A stretch of DNA of 64,000 nucleotides from assembly GCA_902555275.1 (NCBI GenBank), contig CACDRY010000004.1, positions 38,578-102,577 on the forward strand. Direction: 5' to 3'. The notes under the pieces were generated by a model. The model worked only from the letters and a program-made list of their open reading frames with translations. It did not search any database and was not told where the DNA came from. How positions within the stretch are numbered: position 1 is the stretch's first letter; each line of letters starts with the position of its first letter. The DNA comes from an uncultured Pelagibacteraceae bacterium (GTDB lineage Bacteria > Pseudomonadota > Alphaproteobacteria > Pelagibacterales > Pelagibacteraceae). A program made the position numbers and the translations under genes. Positions 1 to 8,837 of the stretch are shown here, one piece after another.

Positions 1-371
1 GCTTCAATTAAATTATTTGGCAAATGCGTATTTATAAGTTTTGTTCTTTTTGCAATATTTTTGGCAAGATCACCTATTCTTTCTAAGTCTGAAGACATCT
101 TTAGAGCTGCAACTGTTTCTCTAAGATCCACAGCCATTGGTTGTCTTAAAGCAATTAAATTTACTACCTCATTCTCTATCTGAGACTCAAAATTATCTAT
201 AACCATATCTGAATTTATAACATCATCAGCAAGGTTATGATCATTTGTTGATATTGCTTTCATTGCATTACCTAAAGCGGTTTCGCAATTTGCCCCCATT
301 TCAACTAAATCATTGTTTAATTTTTTTAATTGGTCTTCGTAAGATTTTACTGTGTGTGGTTTTTCATTCAT
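1..371 (-). CDS. phoU: Phosphate signalling protein PhoU (C-terminus cut by window edge)
   Basis: PhoU is a cytoplasmic helical-bundle protein that links the PstSCAB transporter to the PhoR kinase and keeps the Pho regulon off when phosphate is plentiful. The 123 visible residues begin [18 protein letters not shown] and contain the first PhoU repeat, with the family-typical stretches ALRQPMAVDLR and SSDLERIGDLAKNIAKR. The ATG at 369-371 shares one base with the pstB stop (TAATG), so translation is probably coupled to pstB. A second ATG at 365-367 is out of this frame. The gene runs off the left edge; roughly half of a normal ~230-residue PhoU is present. A phoB gene often follows phoU, but that lies outside the window. 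Confidence 0.95.
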   Translation of the reverse strand, partial: MNEKPHTVKSYEDQLKKLNNDLVEMGANCETALGNAMKAISTNDHNLADDVINSDMVIDNFESQIENEVVNLIALRQPMAVDLRETVAALKMSSDLERIGDLAKNIAKRTKLINTHLPNNLIE

Positions 372-1126
372 TATCCAAACCTTCCTGTTATGTAATCCTG
401 CGTTTGTTGTTGAGTCGGATTCTTGAATATCTTATCAGTAGAACCTACTTCAATCAATTTGCCAAGGTGAAAAAAACCAGTATTTTGAGAGACTCTTGCA
501 GCTTGGGACATTGAGTGAGTAACAATTATTATAGTATGTTCCTTTCTTAATTCATCAATTAGCTCCTCTATTTGTGCTGTCGCAATTGGATCAAGAGCTG
601 AACATGGCTCATCCATGAGTATTACCTCTGGCTTAATTGATATTGTTCTTGCAATACAAAGTCTTTGTTGTTGTCCACCTGATAAACCAGTACCTGGTTC
701 GTGAATTCTGTCTTTTACCTCTTCCCAAAGTGCTGCTTTTCTCAAACTCTCTTCAACAATATTATCCATTTCACTTTTAGATTGAGCTATCCCATGTATC
801 TCAGGTCCATAAGAAATATTCTCATAAATGGTTTTTGGAAAAGGATTTGGTTTTTGAAAAATCATTCCAACTTTTTCTCTAAGCCTTACAACATCTGTAT
901 CTTTTTGATTTATGTCATAGTCATTAATTTTTACGACACCACTGACTTTACAAATATCGATCACATCATTCATCCTATTTAAACATCTTAAGAATGTTGA
1001 TTTACCACAACCAGAAGGTCCAATAAGAGCAGTTACTTTATTTGCTTCGATATCCATATTGATATCAAATAAAGCTTGTTTCGCTCCATAATAGACATCA
1101 ACATTTTTTGCTTCTATTTTATTCAT
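371..1126 (-). CDS. pstB: Phosphate ABC transporter ATPase PstB
   Basis: This is the cytoplasmic ATPase that powers phosphate import through PstC/PstA. The 251 residues are full length. Visible motifs are Walker [10 protein letters not shown] (about residues 36-44), the signature LSGGQQQR, Walker B VILMDEP and the switch histidine in IIIVTHS. The [18 protein letters not shown] segment is characteristic of PstB within the ABC ATPases. It lies 3 bases after pstA and overlaps the phoU start by one base, so it belongs to the pst operon. Confidence 0.98.
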   Translation of the reverse strand: MNKIEAKNVDVYYGAKQALFDINMDIEANKVTALIGPSGCGKSTFLRCLNRMNDVIDICKVSGVVKINDYDINQKDTDVVRLREKVGMIFQKPNPFPKTIYENISYGPEIHGIAQSKSEMDNIVEESLRKAALWEEVKDRIHEPGTGLSGGQQQRLCIARTISIKPEVILMDEPCSALDPIATAQIEELIDELRKEHTIIIVTHSMSQAARVSQNTGFFHLGKLIEVGSTDKIFKNPTQQQTQDYITGRFG

Positions 1127-1129
1127 ATT

Positions 1130-2398
1130 TTAGTTCCATTTCTTTTCAAATTTATGTCTAATTAATTGTGCTCCTAAATTCATAAATATTAGGAAAAATA
1201 ATAATACCATTATGCAAGCAGACACTTTTTCTACAAATCCTCTTTCGGCACTCTCTGCCCATATATAGATTTGAACAGGCAAGCTAGCTGCTGGATCCAT
1301 AGGGGTTCCTGGTATTGTGTTAACAAAAGCAACCATTCCAATTAATATTAAAGGCGCTGTTTCACCTAATGCTTGAGCTAAGCCAATTATAGTACCTGAT
1401 AAAGTTCCAGGTAAAGCCAAAGGCACGGTATGATGCATCGTCGTTTGCATTTTGCTAGCTCCCATTGCTAAAGCTGCTTCTCTTATACTGGGTGGAACAG
1501 CCTTCAATGATGCTCTGGCTGCTATTATAATTGTTGGAAGAGTCATTAATGAAAGGGTTATACCTCCAACTAAGGGTGTTGATCTAGGTAAACCAAATAC
1601 AGCCAATAAAACACCTAATCCTAACAATCCAAAAACAATTGAAGGAACTGCTGCTAGATTATTGATATTTACTTCAATAAAATCTGTAAATCTATTTTTT
1701 GGTGCAAATTCTTCTAGATAAACTGCAGCTAGTAAGGCAACAGGAAAGGCAATTGACAGACAGACAAGTATGGAAAATAATGAACCCATAAATGAGCTTG
1801 CTATCCCCGCTAACTCAGCTTCTCTAGAATCAGCATTTGTAAAAAAACTGGCATTAAATTCACTTATAACTCTTCCATCTTCATTTAATTTATCAAAAAT
1901 TTTTAATTGATAATCAGATGCTCTTCTTCTATTTTCAGGTATATCTCTTGGATAATTTCCTTTAAATACTTGATCTAAGTCGTCAGAGGCTGTTAATTTT
2001 ACATCAACTGTTTTTCCAAAGCTATCAGGATTGTCTAGAAGATAATATTTTAATTCTCTCTCAAAAGTAAATGCAAACATTTTTTTTAATTCCATAATTT
2101 GATCCTCACTTGCATCTGGATCGAGAGTGATAAATGTTTCTATCCCAAACTCATAAAAGTCTGCATCATTAATATCTTCGGTTGTTGGTTTTTTATCTGG
2201 ATCCAAATATAATAAATCTGCATTATAATTGACTGGTATTACCAACCATGTTTTTTGAAATGCTGTGTAACCAGTAGAAAATATCTTTGTTAGAAATACC
2301 ACTAGAAATAATAAAGCCATAAATATTGCAGCTTTACCGTAAAATTGAAATCTTTTTTCAGCTTTGTATCTTTTAATTAAACGTTCTTCTTTATTCAT
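1130..2398 (-). CDS. pstA: Phosphate ABC transporter permease PstA
   Basis: PstA is one of the two inner-membrane channel subunits of the Pst phosphate importer. The protein has 422 residues, longer than the ~290 of enteric PstA. The extra length is an N-terminal membrane segment (about residues 22-45) and a soluble, probably periplasmic, domain up to about residue 195. The BPD_transp_1 core follows, with the EAA loop visible as IREAALAMGASKMQTTMHHTVPLALPG. Extended PstA proteins of this type are usual in alphaproteobacteria. The start overlaps the pstC end by 8 bases. Confidence 0.95.
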   Translation of the reverse strand: MNKEERLIKRYKAEKRFQFYGKAAIFMALLFLVVFLTKIFSTGYTAFQKTWLVIPVNYNADLLYLDPDKKPTTEDINDADFYEFGIETFITLDPDASEDQIMELKKMFAFTFERELKYYLLDNPDSFGKTVDVKLTASDDLDQVFKGNYPRDIPENRRRASDYQLKIFDKLNEDGRVISEFNASFFTNADSREAELAGIASSFMGSLFSILVCLSIAFPVALLAAVYLEEFAPKNRFTDFIEVNINNLAAVPSIVFGLLGLGVLLAVFGLPRSTPLVGGITLSLMTLPTIIIAARASLKAVPPSIREAALAMGASKMQTTMHHTVPLALPGTLSGTIIGLAQALGETAPLILIGMVAFVNTIPGTPMDPAASLPVQIYIWAESAERGFVEKVSACIMVLLFFLIFMNLGAQLIRHKFEKKWN

Positions 2399-3773
2399 AT
2401 TTCTCTCTATATTTTTTCACAACAGATAAGGCAACAATATTTAAAACTAAAGTAACTATAAATAAACTTAATCCCAATGCAAAAGCTGCTTGGGTTTTCG
2501 GATCCCCAAATTGTTGATCACCAATTAAGATAACAACAATTTGAGCAGTTATTGTTGAAGTGGACTCTAATGGATTAAGAGTTAGGTTTGCTGCCAACCC
2601 TGATGCCATTACAACAATCATTGTTTCACCAATAGCTCTAGAAACACCTAATAAAATAGATCCAACAATTCCAGGTAAAGCAGCTGGAATAATTACTCTT
2701 TTTATTGTTTCAGATTTTGTTGCTCCCATGGCATAGCTACCATCTCTAAGATTTTGAGGAACACTTGTAATTACGTCGTCACTTAAGCTTGATATAAACG
2801 GAATAATCATAATTCCCATAACACCACCGGCTGCCAGTGCGCTTTCTGCTGACACCTCTAGTCCTAATGATAATCCAAGGTCTTTTAAAAAAGGTCCAAC
2901 TGTTAAAGCAGCAAAAAAACCATAAACAACAGTTGGAATTCCTGCTAAAATTTCAATGACAGGTTTGGCATATTGTCTTAAACGTTTGCTCGCATATTCC
3001 GCCATATATATACCACTTAACAAACCAATTGGTATTGCAACACACATTGCAATCAAAGCTATAAAAAAGGTGCCTGCAAATATCGGAACCGCACCAAAAG
3101 TATCACTATACATTGATGGATCAAGTGCTTCACTTGCATCTCGAACAAAAGCTTTTGCAGGATACCAGTGCATTCCAAATACAAAATCAAATAGTGGGAT
3201 AACTTGAAAAAATTCTATTGTTTGAAACAAAAGGGAAAAAATAATACCAATGGTTGTTAATATCGCTGCCAGTGATGATAAAAAAAATACTCCTTTAAGA
3301 AATATTTCAACTGGTTCTCTTGTTTTAGTGTTGTTTGAAATCTTTGTATACGCATAACCTGTTGATGCAATTAATAATGATAAAACTATAACGACCTTAG
3401 ACCACTTTGCTATGTCTCTAAAGTTTAAATATTTTTCTGCTGATCTTTGTAACTCTGCAGTAAGTTCTCCTGAATACTGGTTTCGAGAAAGTGATTTTAC
3501 TTTTTCATAAAATAAATTCAACTCTCCTTCTAGAAGTCCTTGCGAAGAATAATCACTAAGTATAAAAAATCTTACTATGCTAGGTTCAAATATCGACCAT
3601 AAAGCATACAAAAGAAAAGCGGGTGCGCCACACCATATAGCAAGATAGTACCCATAAAATTTTGGAAGAGCTGTTAACCGTTTGTTAGATTGAATTAAAA
3701 TAGCTTTTTTTCTTCCAAAGAAGTAACTGGATAAAGCTAAAAGAACGATTGTTAAAAATATTACTGAATTCAA
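2391..3773 (-). CDS. pstC: Phosphate ABC transporter permease PstC
   Basis: PstC is the partner inner-membrane subunit of PstA. The 460 residues are an extended alphaproteobacterial form: two N-terminal membrane segments flank a soluble loop (about residues 65-120), a further segment lies near 125-145, and the permease core spans about 230-455. The EAA loop reads LRDGSYAMGATKSETIKRVIIPAALPG. It is separated from pstS by 79 bases carrying a hairpin with a T-run, so its expression is probably a fraction of that of pstS. Confidence 0.95.
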   Translation of the reverse strand: MNSVIFLTIVLLALSSYFFGRKKAILIQSNKRLTALPKFYGYYLAIWCGAPAFLLYALWSIFEPSIVRFFILSDYSSQGLLEGELNLFYEKVKSLSRNQYSGELTAELQRSAEKYLNFRDIAKWSKVVIVLSLLIASTGYAYTKISNNTKTREPVEIFLKGVFFLSSLAAILTTIGIIFSLLFQTIEFFQVIPLFDFVFGMHWYPAKAFVRDASEALDPSMYSDTFGAVPIFAGTFFIALIAMCVAIPIGLLSGIYMAEYASKRLRQYAKPVIEILAGIPTVVYGFFAALTVGPFLKDLGLSLGLEVSAESALAAGGVMGIMIIPFISSLSDDVITSVPQNLRDGSYAMGATKSETIKRVIIPAALPGIVGSILLGVSRAIGETMIVVMASGLAANLTLNPLESTSTITAQIVVILIGDQQFGDPKTQAAFALGLSLFIVTLVLNIVALSVVKKYREKYE

Positions 3774-3797
3774 TTATTGGCTCCTTTAGATTTATAC

Positions 3798-3830
3798 AAA
3801 AAAAAGGGCCCAATTAATAGGGCCCCTTTT
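3798..3830 (-). terminator. Hairpin attenuator between pstS and pstC
   Basis: The 6-base arms at 3806-3811 and 3820-3825 (GGGCCC) flank an 8-base AT loop and are extended by A/T pairs. On the minus strand the hairpin is followed by a run of eight T. This is a standard intrinsic terminator shape. Its place inside the operon, just after the binding-protein gene, suggests partial termination, giving more PstS than channel subunits. That role is inferred from position. Confidence 0.85.
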
Positions 3831-3852
3831 GAGTTTGTTAACAAATATTATA

Positions 3853-4887
3853 TTACTCCATTGACATTGCAGTAAGAGCTTTCGAATTATCTCTAACTGT
3901 TCTGTAAGTTGCTTTATCAAGTGGAACAAGTCCTATTTCCGCTAAGTAACCTCTTTTACCAATAGCTTTAGTTGTAGTGAATTCTTTTACAAATTCATGT
4001 AATCCTGGAATTACACCAACATGAGCTTTTTTTACGTAAAAGAATAATGGTCTAGCAACAGCATAACTATAGTCTTGGATAGATTCTAGTGATGGTTGAC
4101 CACCTTCTATACTTGCAGCTTGCAATTTATCTCTTGCGGCTAAGAAGTAACTAAATCCAAAGAAACCAAACATTTCTTTGTCTTCCGATAATTTTTGAAT
4201 AATTAAACTATCATTCTCTCCAACTTCAATAGCAGCACCATCTTCTCTGTAAAGTTTTTGTGGTTTTTTATATTTTTTATTTCCAGCTTCGAAACCTGCT
4301 TTGTATAATGCTTTAGCCTCTTTAGGCATACCTTTTTTCATTACTAACGAATTCCAAGCATCTCTTGTTCCGGATGTTCCTGGGGGAATCATAACTGAAA
4401 TCTTTTGTTTTGGTAAACTTGGATCTATTTGATCCCATGTTTTGTATATGTTGTCTACTAATTTACCATCAACAACTGAGTGTTTTGCTAAAGCTTTCCA
4501 AAGTTGTTCTTTAGTGAAGTTTACTGGTTCAGCGTCAACACTGTATGCTAAAGTAATACCATCGTTACCGATAATAACTTCAACAATTTCATTAACACCA
4601 TTTTTTTTGCAAAGAGCTTTTTCTTTATCTTTCATTGCTCTTGATGCATTTGTTATATCAGGGTGAGCTTCTCCTACACCTGCACAAAATAATTTTGCAC
4701 CACCACCTGTACCAGTTGACTCGATTACTGGTGTTTTAAATCCAGTTTGCCCGAATCTTTCAGCAACTATTGTTGCGTAAGGGAATACAGTAGATGATCC
4801 AACTATTTTGATTTGATCTCTTGCTTGAGCAATAGTGGCAACAGAAATGGCAACTATTGAAGCAAGGACTATAGTTAGTTTTTTCAT
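3853..4887 (-). CDS. pstS: Periplasmic phosphate-binding protein PstS
   Basis: PstS captures phosphate in the periplasm and delivers it to PstCAB. The 344 residues start with a clear signal peptide (charged MKK, hydrophobic core, cleavage likely after AQA at about residue 22). The mature N-terminus IKIVGSSTVFPYA matches the phosphate-binding loop of the family, as do ESTGTGGGAKLF and PPGTSGTRDAW. A good ribosome-binding site (AAAGGA) precedes the ATG. A Pho box lies 70-98 bases upstream, so it is probably the first gene of a PhoB-controlled transcript. Confidence 0.97.
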   Translation of the reverse strand: MKKLTIVLASIVAISVATIAQARDQIKIVGSSTVFPYATIVAERFGQTGFKTPVIESTGTGGGAKLFCAGVGEAHPDITNASRAMKDKEKALCKKNGVNEIVEVIIGNDGITLAYSVDAEPVNFTKEQLWKALAKHSVVDGKLVDNIYKTWDQIDPSLPKQKISVMIPPGTSGTRDAWNSLVMKKGMPKEAKALYKAGFEAGNKKYKKPQKLYREDGAAIEVGENDSLIIQKLSEDKEMFGFFGFSYFLAARDKLQAASIEGGQPSLESIQDYSYAVARPLFFYVKKAHVGVIPGLHEFVKEFTTTKAIGKRGYLAEIGLVPLDKATYRTVRDNSKALTAMSME

Positions 4888-4956
4888 TTTTAATATCCTT
4901 TCGTGAATTAAATTTAATTAACGACTCGCTAAATAAATTTTATTGAGGACTCTAGT

Positions 4957-4985
4957 ATTACAAATTTGTTACAGTTTTGTTAAAT
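4957..4985 (-). promoter_or_regulatory. Pho box upstream of pstS
   Basis: Read on the minus strand, three 7-base units repeat every 11 bases: ATTTAAC (4979-4985), CTGTAAC (4968-4974) and TTGTAAT (4957-4963). PhoB sites are direct repeats of CTGTCAT/CTGTAAC-like units with exactly this 11-base period. The last two units fit well; the first is weaker. The position ahead of pstS and the nearby phoR support the call. Confidence 0.8.
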
Positions 4986-4995
4986 AGGTAACTTT

Positions 4996-5628
4996 TTAGT
5001 TGTATTTTTTAGAGATGATTAAAGTATCATTATCTGCAGCTAAATCTCCTCTACAACGAATTGGGCTCACATTTTCACTTAGTGCTAAGCTCTTTGTTGG
5101 TCTTAAAGTAACTTCTAGTTGTATCATTGATATAAGGTCTTTTACTTGTTTTTGATCATATTTCCATGAAGGCCAACTTGTGGGGGTAGAAAAAGTAGTA
5201 ATTATATAACTTGAGGCTCTATTAAAATTATAATTACTCTCATTTTGTTTTCTTAACAAATGATCTCTTACAGAAAAGAAAATATTTTTACATCTATGCA
5301 TGTCAGACATATAATTTTCTTTTTTTAAGTTTTTGTTCATTGGGATTGATACAATCAAATCAATTGTATCTCTCCAGAATGAAGTTAAAACCTCAGTATA
5401 GATATGATCAACATTTACTTTGTCAGATGGAAAATGTTTACTGACAGTGTTTTTGGTATTTTCTAAGTCATTTTTCATTCTAAAAATACCAATATCAAAT
5501 ACAGTAAGTTGTTGGTTTCTTAAAAGTGTTGTAATGTCTTTTTTATTAGAAACTTCAGAGTAAGAATTTGATATAAAATTAAAGAATAAGTAAGAAAAAA
5601 TAAAAAAATTTATTATTATTTTTTTCAT
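4996..5628 (-). CDS. Secreted protein of unknown function in the Pho block
   Basis: I do not recognise this 210-residue protein. It has an N-terminal signal peptide (lysines, then a phenylalanine/isoleucine-rich core, likely cleavage after SNSYS at about residue 24). The mature part has two cysteines (in MHRCKN and PIRCRG) that could form one disulfide. No repeats or further membrane segments are evident. It sits between phoR and pstS on the same strand, with 74 bases upstream to phoR and 108 bases downstream to pstS, so it may be phosphate-responsive. A periplasmic location is inferred; function is unknown. Confidence 0.75.
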   Translation of the reverse strand: MKKIIINFFIFSYLFFNFISNSYSEVSNKKDITTLLRNQQLTVFDIGIFRMKNDLENTKNTVSKHFPSDKVNVDHIYTEVLTSFWRDTIDLIVSIPMNKNLKKENYMSDMHRCKNIFFSVRDHLLRKQNESNYNFNRASSYIITTFSTPTSWPSWKYDQKQVKDLISMIQLEVTLRPTKSLALSENVSPIRCRGDLAADNDTLIISKKYN

Positions 5629-5702
5629 TTAACAACCTTATTTAAAAAATCCGTTATTTACAAATTAAATTATATTGTGAAAATTGTTAAATTATATGAA
5701 GT

Positions 5703-6857
5703 TTATAATTCACTGGGTAAATGAATGTTAATTTCGGTTCCTTTACCATTAAGATTTTTTATTTCGTAATCACCTCTATGTTGAGAAATTATATGTTTGA
5801 CAATTGCAAGACCTAAACCTGTTCCACCAACTTTCCTGCTCTCTTCAACATCTACTCTATAAAATCTTTCAGTTACCCTGTTAATTTGATCCTCGGGAAT
5901 TCCAATACCTTGATCAGATACAGATATTTTAATTCCTTTTGTTATGAGTTTCCCTTTGCTTGGAGAAGCTAATATATTTATAGTTGATTTTTCTTTTGAG
6001 TATTTAATAGCATTGTCTAATAAATTAGAAAAAACTGTTATTAATTTATCTTCATCACCAATAACATCACTTACATTACCTAAATTAATTTCAAGATTAA
6101 TATTTTTTTCTTTTAAGCTAGTAAAATGAACATCTTTTACTTTTGTCAATACATTCTTCAAATTAACTGGTTTGTCAGGTCTTATATGCTCCTGGAGTTC
6201 AATTCTGCTTAATATTAATAGATCACTTATTAAATTTTCCATTCTTTTGCTTTGTGAAGAGATTATTTTAAGAAATTTTATCTTTGCTATTTCGTCATCT
6301 TTAGCGGGACCCTCTATTGTCTCTATAGCGCCTTTAATTGAAACAAGAGGAGTTTTTAATTCATGGCTAACATTAGCAACAAAGTCAGTTCTAAATTTTT
6401 GTGCTTTTGAAATTTCAGTAAGATCTTTTAAAAATAAAACAACAGAGTCTTTTTCTGTAAAAATTACAGTTGGTCCAGAAATCACATAAATTCTGTAATA
6501 CTGATATGAAGGCAAATTTATTTCTAAATCTAAATTACTGGTTTTTTTTGAAGACTTAACTTCTCTGATTTTTTCATCTAGATTAGGATTTCTTAAAATT
6601 GTGCCGAGATGTGTATTTAAAATATTTTTACCAAATCTTTTTTCGGCACTTGGATTGGCATATTTTATAATATTTAATTTATCTAATGCTATAAATTGAT
6701 CCTCTAATTCATCTAATATAAATGTTTTGCTATCATCCTTTTCATACTTTGAAATAATAATTTTATCATCAGTATTTTTTTTATTTCTGTTTGAATAAAT
6801 TATTATTAGTAGAAATATAATTACACAGATTAATAGTATTTCAAAGAGGCCAATCAT
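5703..6857 (-). CDS. phoR: Phosphate regulon sensor histidine kinase PhoR
   Basis: PhoR phosphorylates the response regulator PhoB when phosphate is scarce. The 384 residues contain one N-terminal membrane helix (about residues 4-23), a PAS-like domain (about 45-150), a HisKA dimerisation domain with the phospho-acceptor histidine in NVSHELKTPL, and a HATPase domain with NLLDNAIKYS (N box), SDQGIGIPED (G1) and GTGLGLAIVKHI (G2). Location next to pst genes and the short membrane anchor separate PhoR from other kinases. Its partner phoB is not in the window. Confidence 0.9.
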   Translation of the reverse strand: MIGLFEILLICVIIFLLIIIYSNRNKKNTDDKIIISKYEKDDSKTFILDELEDQFIALDKLNIIKYANPSAEKRFGKNILNTHLGTILRNPNLDEKIREVKSSKKTSNLDLEINLPSYQYYRIYVISGPTVIFTEKDSVVLFLKDLTEISKAQKFRTDFVANVSHELKTPLVSIKGAIETIEGPAKDDEIAKIKFLKIISSQSKRMENLISDLLILSRIELQEHIRPDKPVNLKNVLTKVKDVHFTSLKEKNINLEINLGNVSDVIGDEDKLITVFSNLLDNAIKYSKEKSTINILASPSKGKLITKGIKISVSDQGIGIPEDQINRVTERFYRVDVEESRKVGGTGLGLAIVKHIISQHRGDYEIKNLNGKGTEINIHLPSEL

Positions 6858-6888
6858 GATGTTCTAAAAGTTAAGTATATAATTAACA

Positions 6889-6908
6889 TATTAAAAATTT
6901 AATATGCA
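6889..6908. repeat. Perfect 9-bp inverted repeat between glycosyltransferase and phoR
   Basis: Arms CATATTAAA (6889-6897) and TTTAATATG (6900-6908) are separated by two bases. It lies in the 71-base gap between phoR and the upstream glycosyltransferase gene. There is no GC core or T-run, so it is more likely a protein-binding dyad or a weak mRNA hairpin than a terminator. Confidence 0.5.
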
Positions 6909-6928
6909 ATTATTTAAATTTTAGTTAC

Positions 6929-7933
6929 TTAATTAGGGGAGATATTATTAATAAAAATTTCTGCGGTTTTATCCCAAGTAAAGTTTTTAGAGTATTCTAG
7001 GCACTTTTCTCTTTCAACTTTTAGAGCTTTCATTGCGGATTTTTCTAAATCCTCATCTAAACAATTAATTTCACTATCTTTGAAAATATCTTTAGGACCA
7101 GGAACAGGAAATGCTGCAACTGGTGTACCACAACTGAGGGATTCACATATTACAATTGCAAACGTATCTGTTTTGCTTGGAAAGACAAAAACATCAGATG
7201 ATGTAAAATATGAAGCTAATTCACCATTAGTTTTTTCACCCAAGAAGTGAGCATCTGGAAATTCTTTTTTTAACTTTTCAATATCTGGTCCTTTACCAAC
7301 AAGAAGTTTTGTTCCTTCTAATTTTAGATTTAAAAAAGCACGAATATTTTTTTCAATAGCCACTCGACCTACATATATCCATATAGGCCTTTTATATTCT
7401 AAATTGATTTTTTTTGGATTTTTAAACGATCCATGGTCAGCACCTCTTGTCCAAACAACCATTTTACTTTCATCTACTCCAATTTGAATTAGTTCTTTTT
7501 TCATAGATTCGGTTGTAACCAAAATTTTTTCTGCTTTGTTATGAAAGTTGCTTAGGAATTTCTGTGATAATTTTTCAGGAACCCAAGGTAAATATAATTT
7601 CATATATTTATCAAATCTTGTGTGAAAACTTGTGGTAAACTTTAGATTATTTTTAAGACAATATCTTCTTGCCATAAATCCTAAAGGACCTTCGGTAGCT
7701 ATATGTATGGCTGAAGGATTTATTTTTTTTATTAAATGACTTACTCTTGGCCAAATATTCACAGAAAGTCTTATTTCATTATATTTAGGCATTGGCACAG
7801 TGAAGAAAAGTTGGGGATTTAAATACTCAACTTCGTGACCCATTGCTTCAAGTTTTTTTCCTGTTTCATTTAAAGTTCTTACCACACCATTTACTTGTGG
7901 AAAATAAGCGTCTGTTACAATTAATATTTTCAT
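6929..7933 (-). CDS. GT4-family glycosyltransferase, probable diacylglycerol glycosyltransferase
   Basis: The 334-residue protein has the two-Rossmann GT-B fold of family GT4: N-terminal PQVNGVVRTL acceptor loop, then YVGRVAIEKNIRAF and the donor-site ESLSCGTPVAAFPVPGP. It resembles glycolipid-forming enzymes such as SqdX/MgtA. It is translationally coupled (TAATG at 7931-7935) to the PlcP-like phosphoesterase upstream. In phosphate-starved SAR11 and other marine heterotrophs, PlcP and a glycosyltransferase called Agt convert phospholipid to glycolipid; this pair matches that arrangement. The sugar transferred cannot be read from the sequence. Family confidence is high; the substrate is inferred. 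Confidence 0.85.
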   Translation of the reverse strand: MKILIVTDAYFPQVNGVVRTLNETGKKLEAMGHEVEYLNPQLFFTVPMPKYNEIRLSVNIWPRVSHLIKKINPSAIHIATEGPLGFMARRYCLKNNLKFTTSFHTRFDKYMKLYLPWVPEKLSQKFLSNFHNKAEKILVTTESMKKELIQIGVDESKMVVWTRGADHGSFKNPKKINLEYKRPIWIYVGRVAIEKNIRAFLNLKLEGTKLLVGKGPDIEKLKKEFPDAHFLGEKTNGELASYFTSSDVFVFPSKTDTFAIVICESLSCGTPVAAFPVPGPKDIFKDSEINCLDEDLEKSAMKALKVEREKCLEYSKNFTWDKTAEIFINNISPN

Positions 7934-8751
7934 TATGATGCCTTTTTCAGACCTGGAGTTTCAATTACTTCTTTATCTGAATTATTACGACTATCTGAAA
8001 ATTCTTCTCTTAATTTATCCCAATAAATTATTTCAAACGTTCCATCAAAGTTTTCAACTAAGGCAGTACAAGACTCAACCCAGTCTCCACAATTTAAATA
8101 ATTAACACCATCATAATTTTCATTTTGGGCATGATGAATATGCCCACAGATTATTCCATCAAATTTTTTTTTCTTTCCATATTCTGCAATTGTTTTTTCG
8201 TATTCTCCCATATATTTAACTGCATTTTTTACCTTATATTTAAGAAACTTTGCTAAAGACCACTGGCCTTTACCTCTTAGACGTCTAAAAAAGTTAATCA
8301 CTACATTTAATTTCAATAGCATTTCATAGGCTATTGCGCCTAACTTCGACAACCATTTGGCATATCTCATAACACCATCCCAAGCATCACCGTGAACAAC
8401 TAAATATTTTTTATTTAAAACAGACTGATGAATTACTCTATTGATCATTTTTATCTGTCCAAAATGCATAGGAATAAATTTTCGAAACACTTCATCATGA
8501 TTACCTATAACGTAGTAAACTTCTGTTCCATGTCTTGCTTTTCTTAATATTTTTTGAATTACGTCATTATGTTCTTGTGGCCAATAAAAATTTTTTTGAA
8601 GTGCCCAAACATCTATTATATCGCCTACACAGTAAAGTTTTTCTGATCTTGTATTTTTAAAAAATTCAAGCAATTTATTTGCTTGGCAACCTTTAGTACC
8701 AAGATGCACATCTGAAATGAATATACTTTTGTATTTTAATATAGGTTTCAT
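7933..8751 (-). CDS. plcP: PlcP-type metallophosphoesterase (phospholipase C in lipid remodelling)
   Basis: A 272-residue calcineurin-like phosphoesterase with all metal-binding motifs: SDVHLG, VGDIIDVW, IGNHDE, VVHGDAWD and CGHIHHAQ. It belongs to the LpxH/UDP-2,3-diacylglucosamine-hydrolase superfamily and would usually be auto-annotated as LpxH. Here the lipid A cluster already carries LpxI, which does the same step, and this gene sits beside a GT4 glycosyltransferase, phoR and pst genes. PlcP, which cuts phospholipid to diacylglycerol plus phospho-headgroup under phosphate limitation, is therefore the better call. No signal peptide is seen; action at the cytoplasmic membrane face is expected. 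Confidence 0.8.
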   Translation of the reverse strand: MKPILKYKSIFISDVHLGTKGCQANKLLEFFKNTRSEKLYCVGDIIDVWALQKNFYWPQEHNDVIQKILRKARHGTEVYYVIGNHDEVFRKFIPMHFGQIKMINRVIHQSVLNKKYLVVHGDAWDGVMRYAKWLSKLGAIAYEMLLKLNVVINFFRRLRGKGQWSLAKFLKYKVKNAVKYMGEYEKTIAEYGKKKKFDGIICGHIHHAQNENYDGVNYLNCGDWVESCTALVENFDGTFEIIYWDKLREEFSDSRNNSDKEVIETPGLKKAS

Positions 8752-8837
8752 TTAATCCTTTTTTTTTAATTCAATTTGCACTAGAATCGTTTAATTCTTT
8801 GTGCCATAGTAATGTTAAGGAAATATTAAAATTTATT

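Noticed and set aside
8799..8837. Upstream start of the DAG-kinase gene
   Set aside because: The extra 13 residues do not match the family, which begins at MKYCIIYNK.
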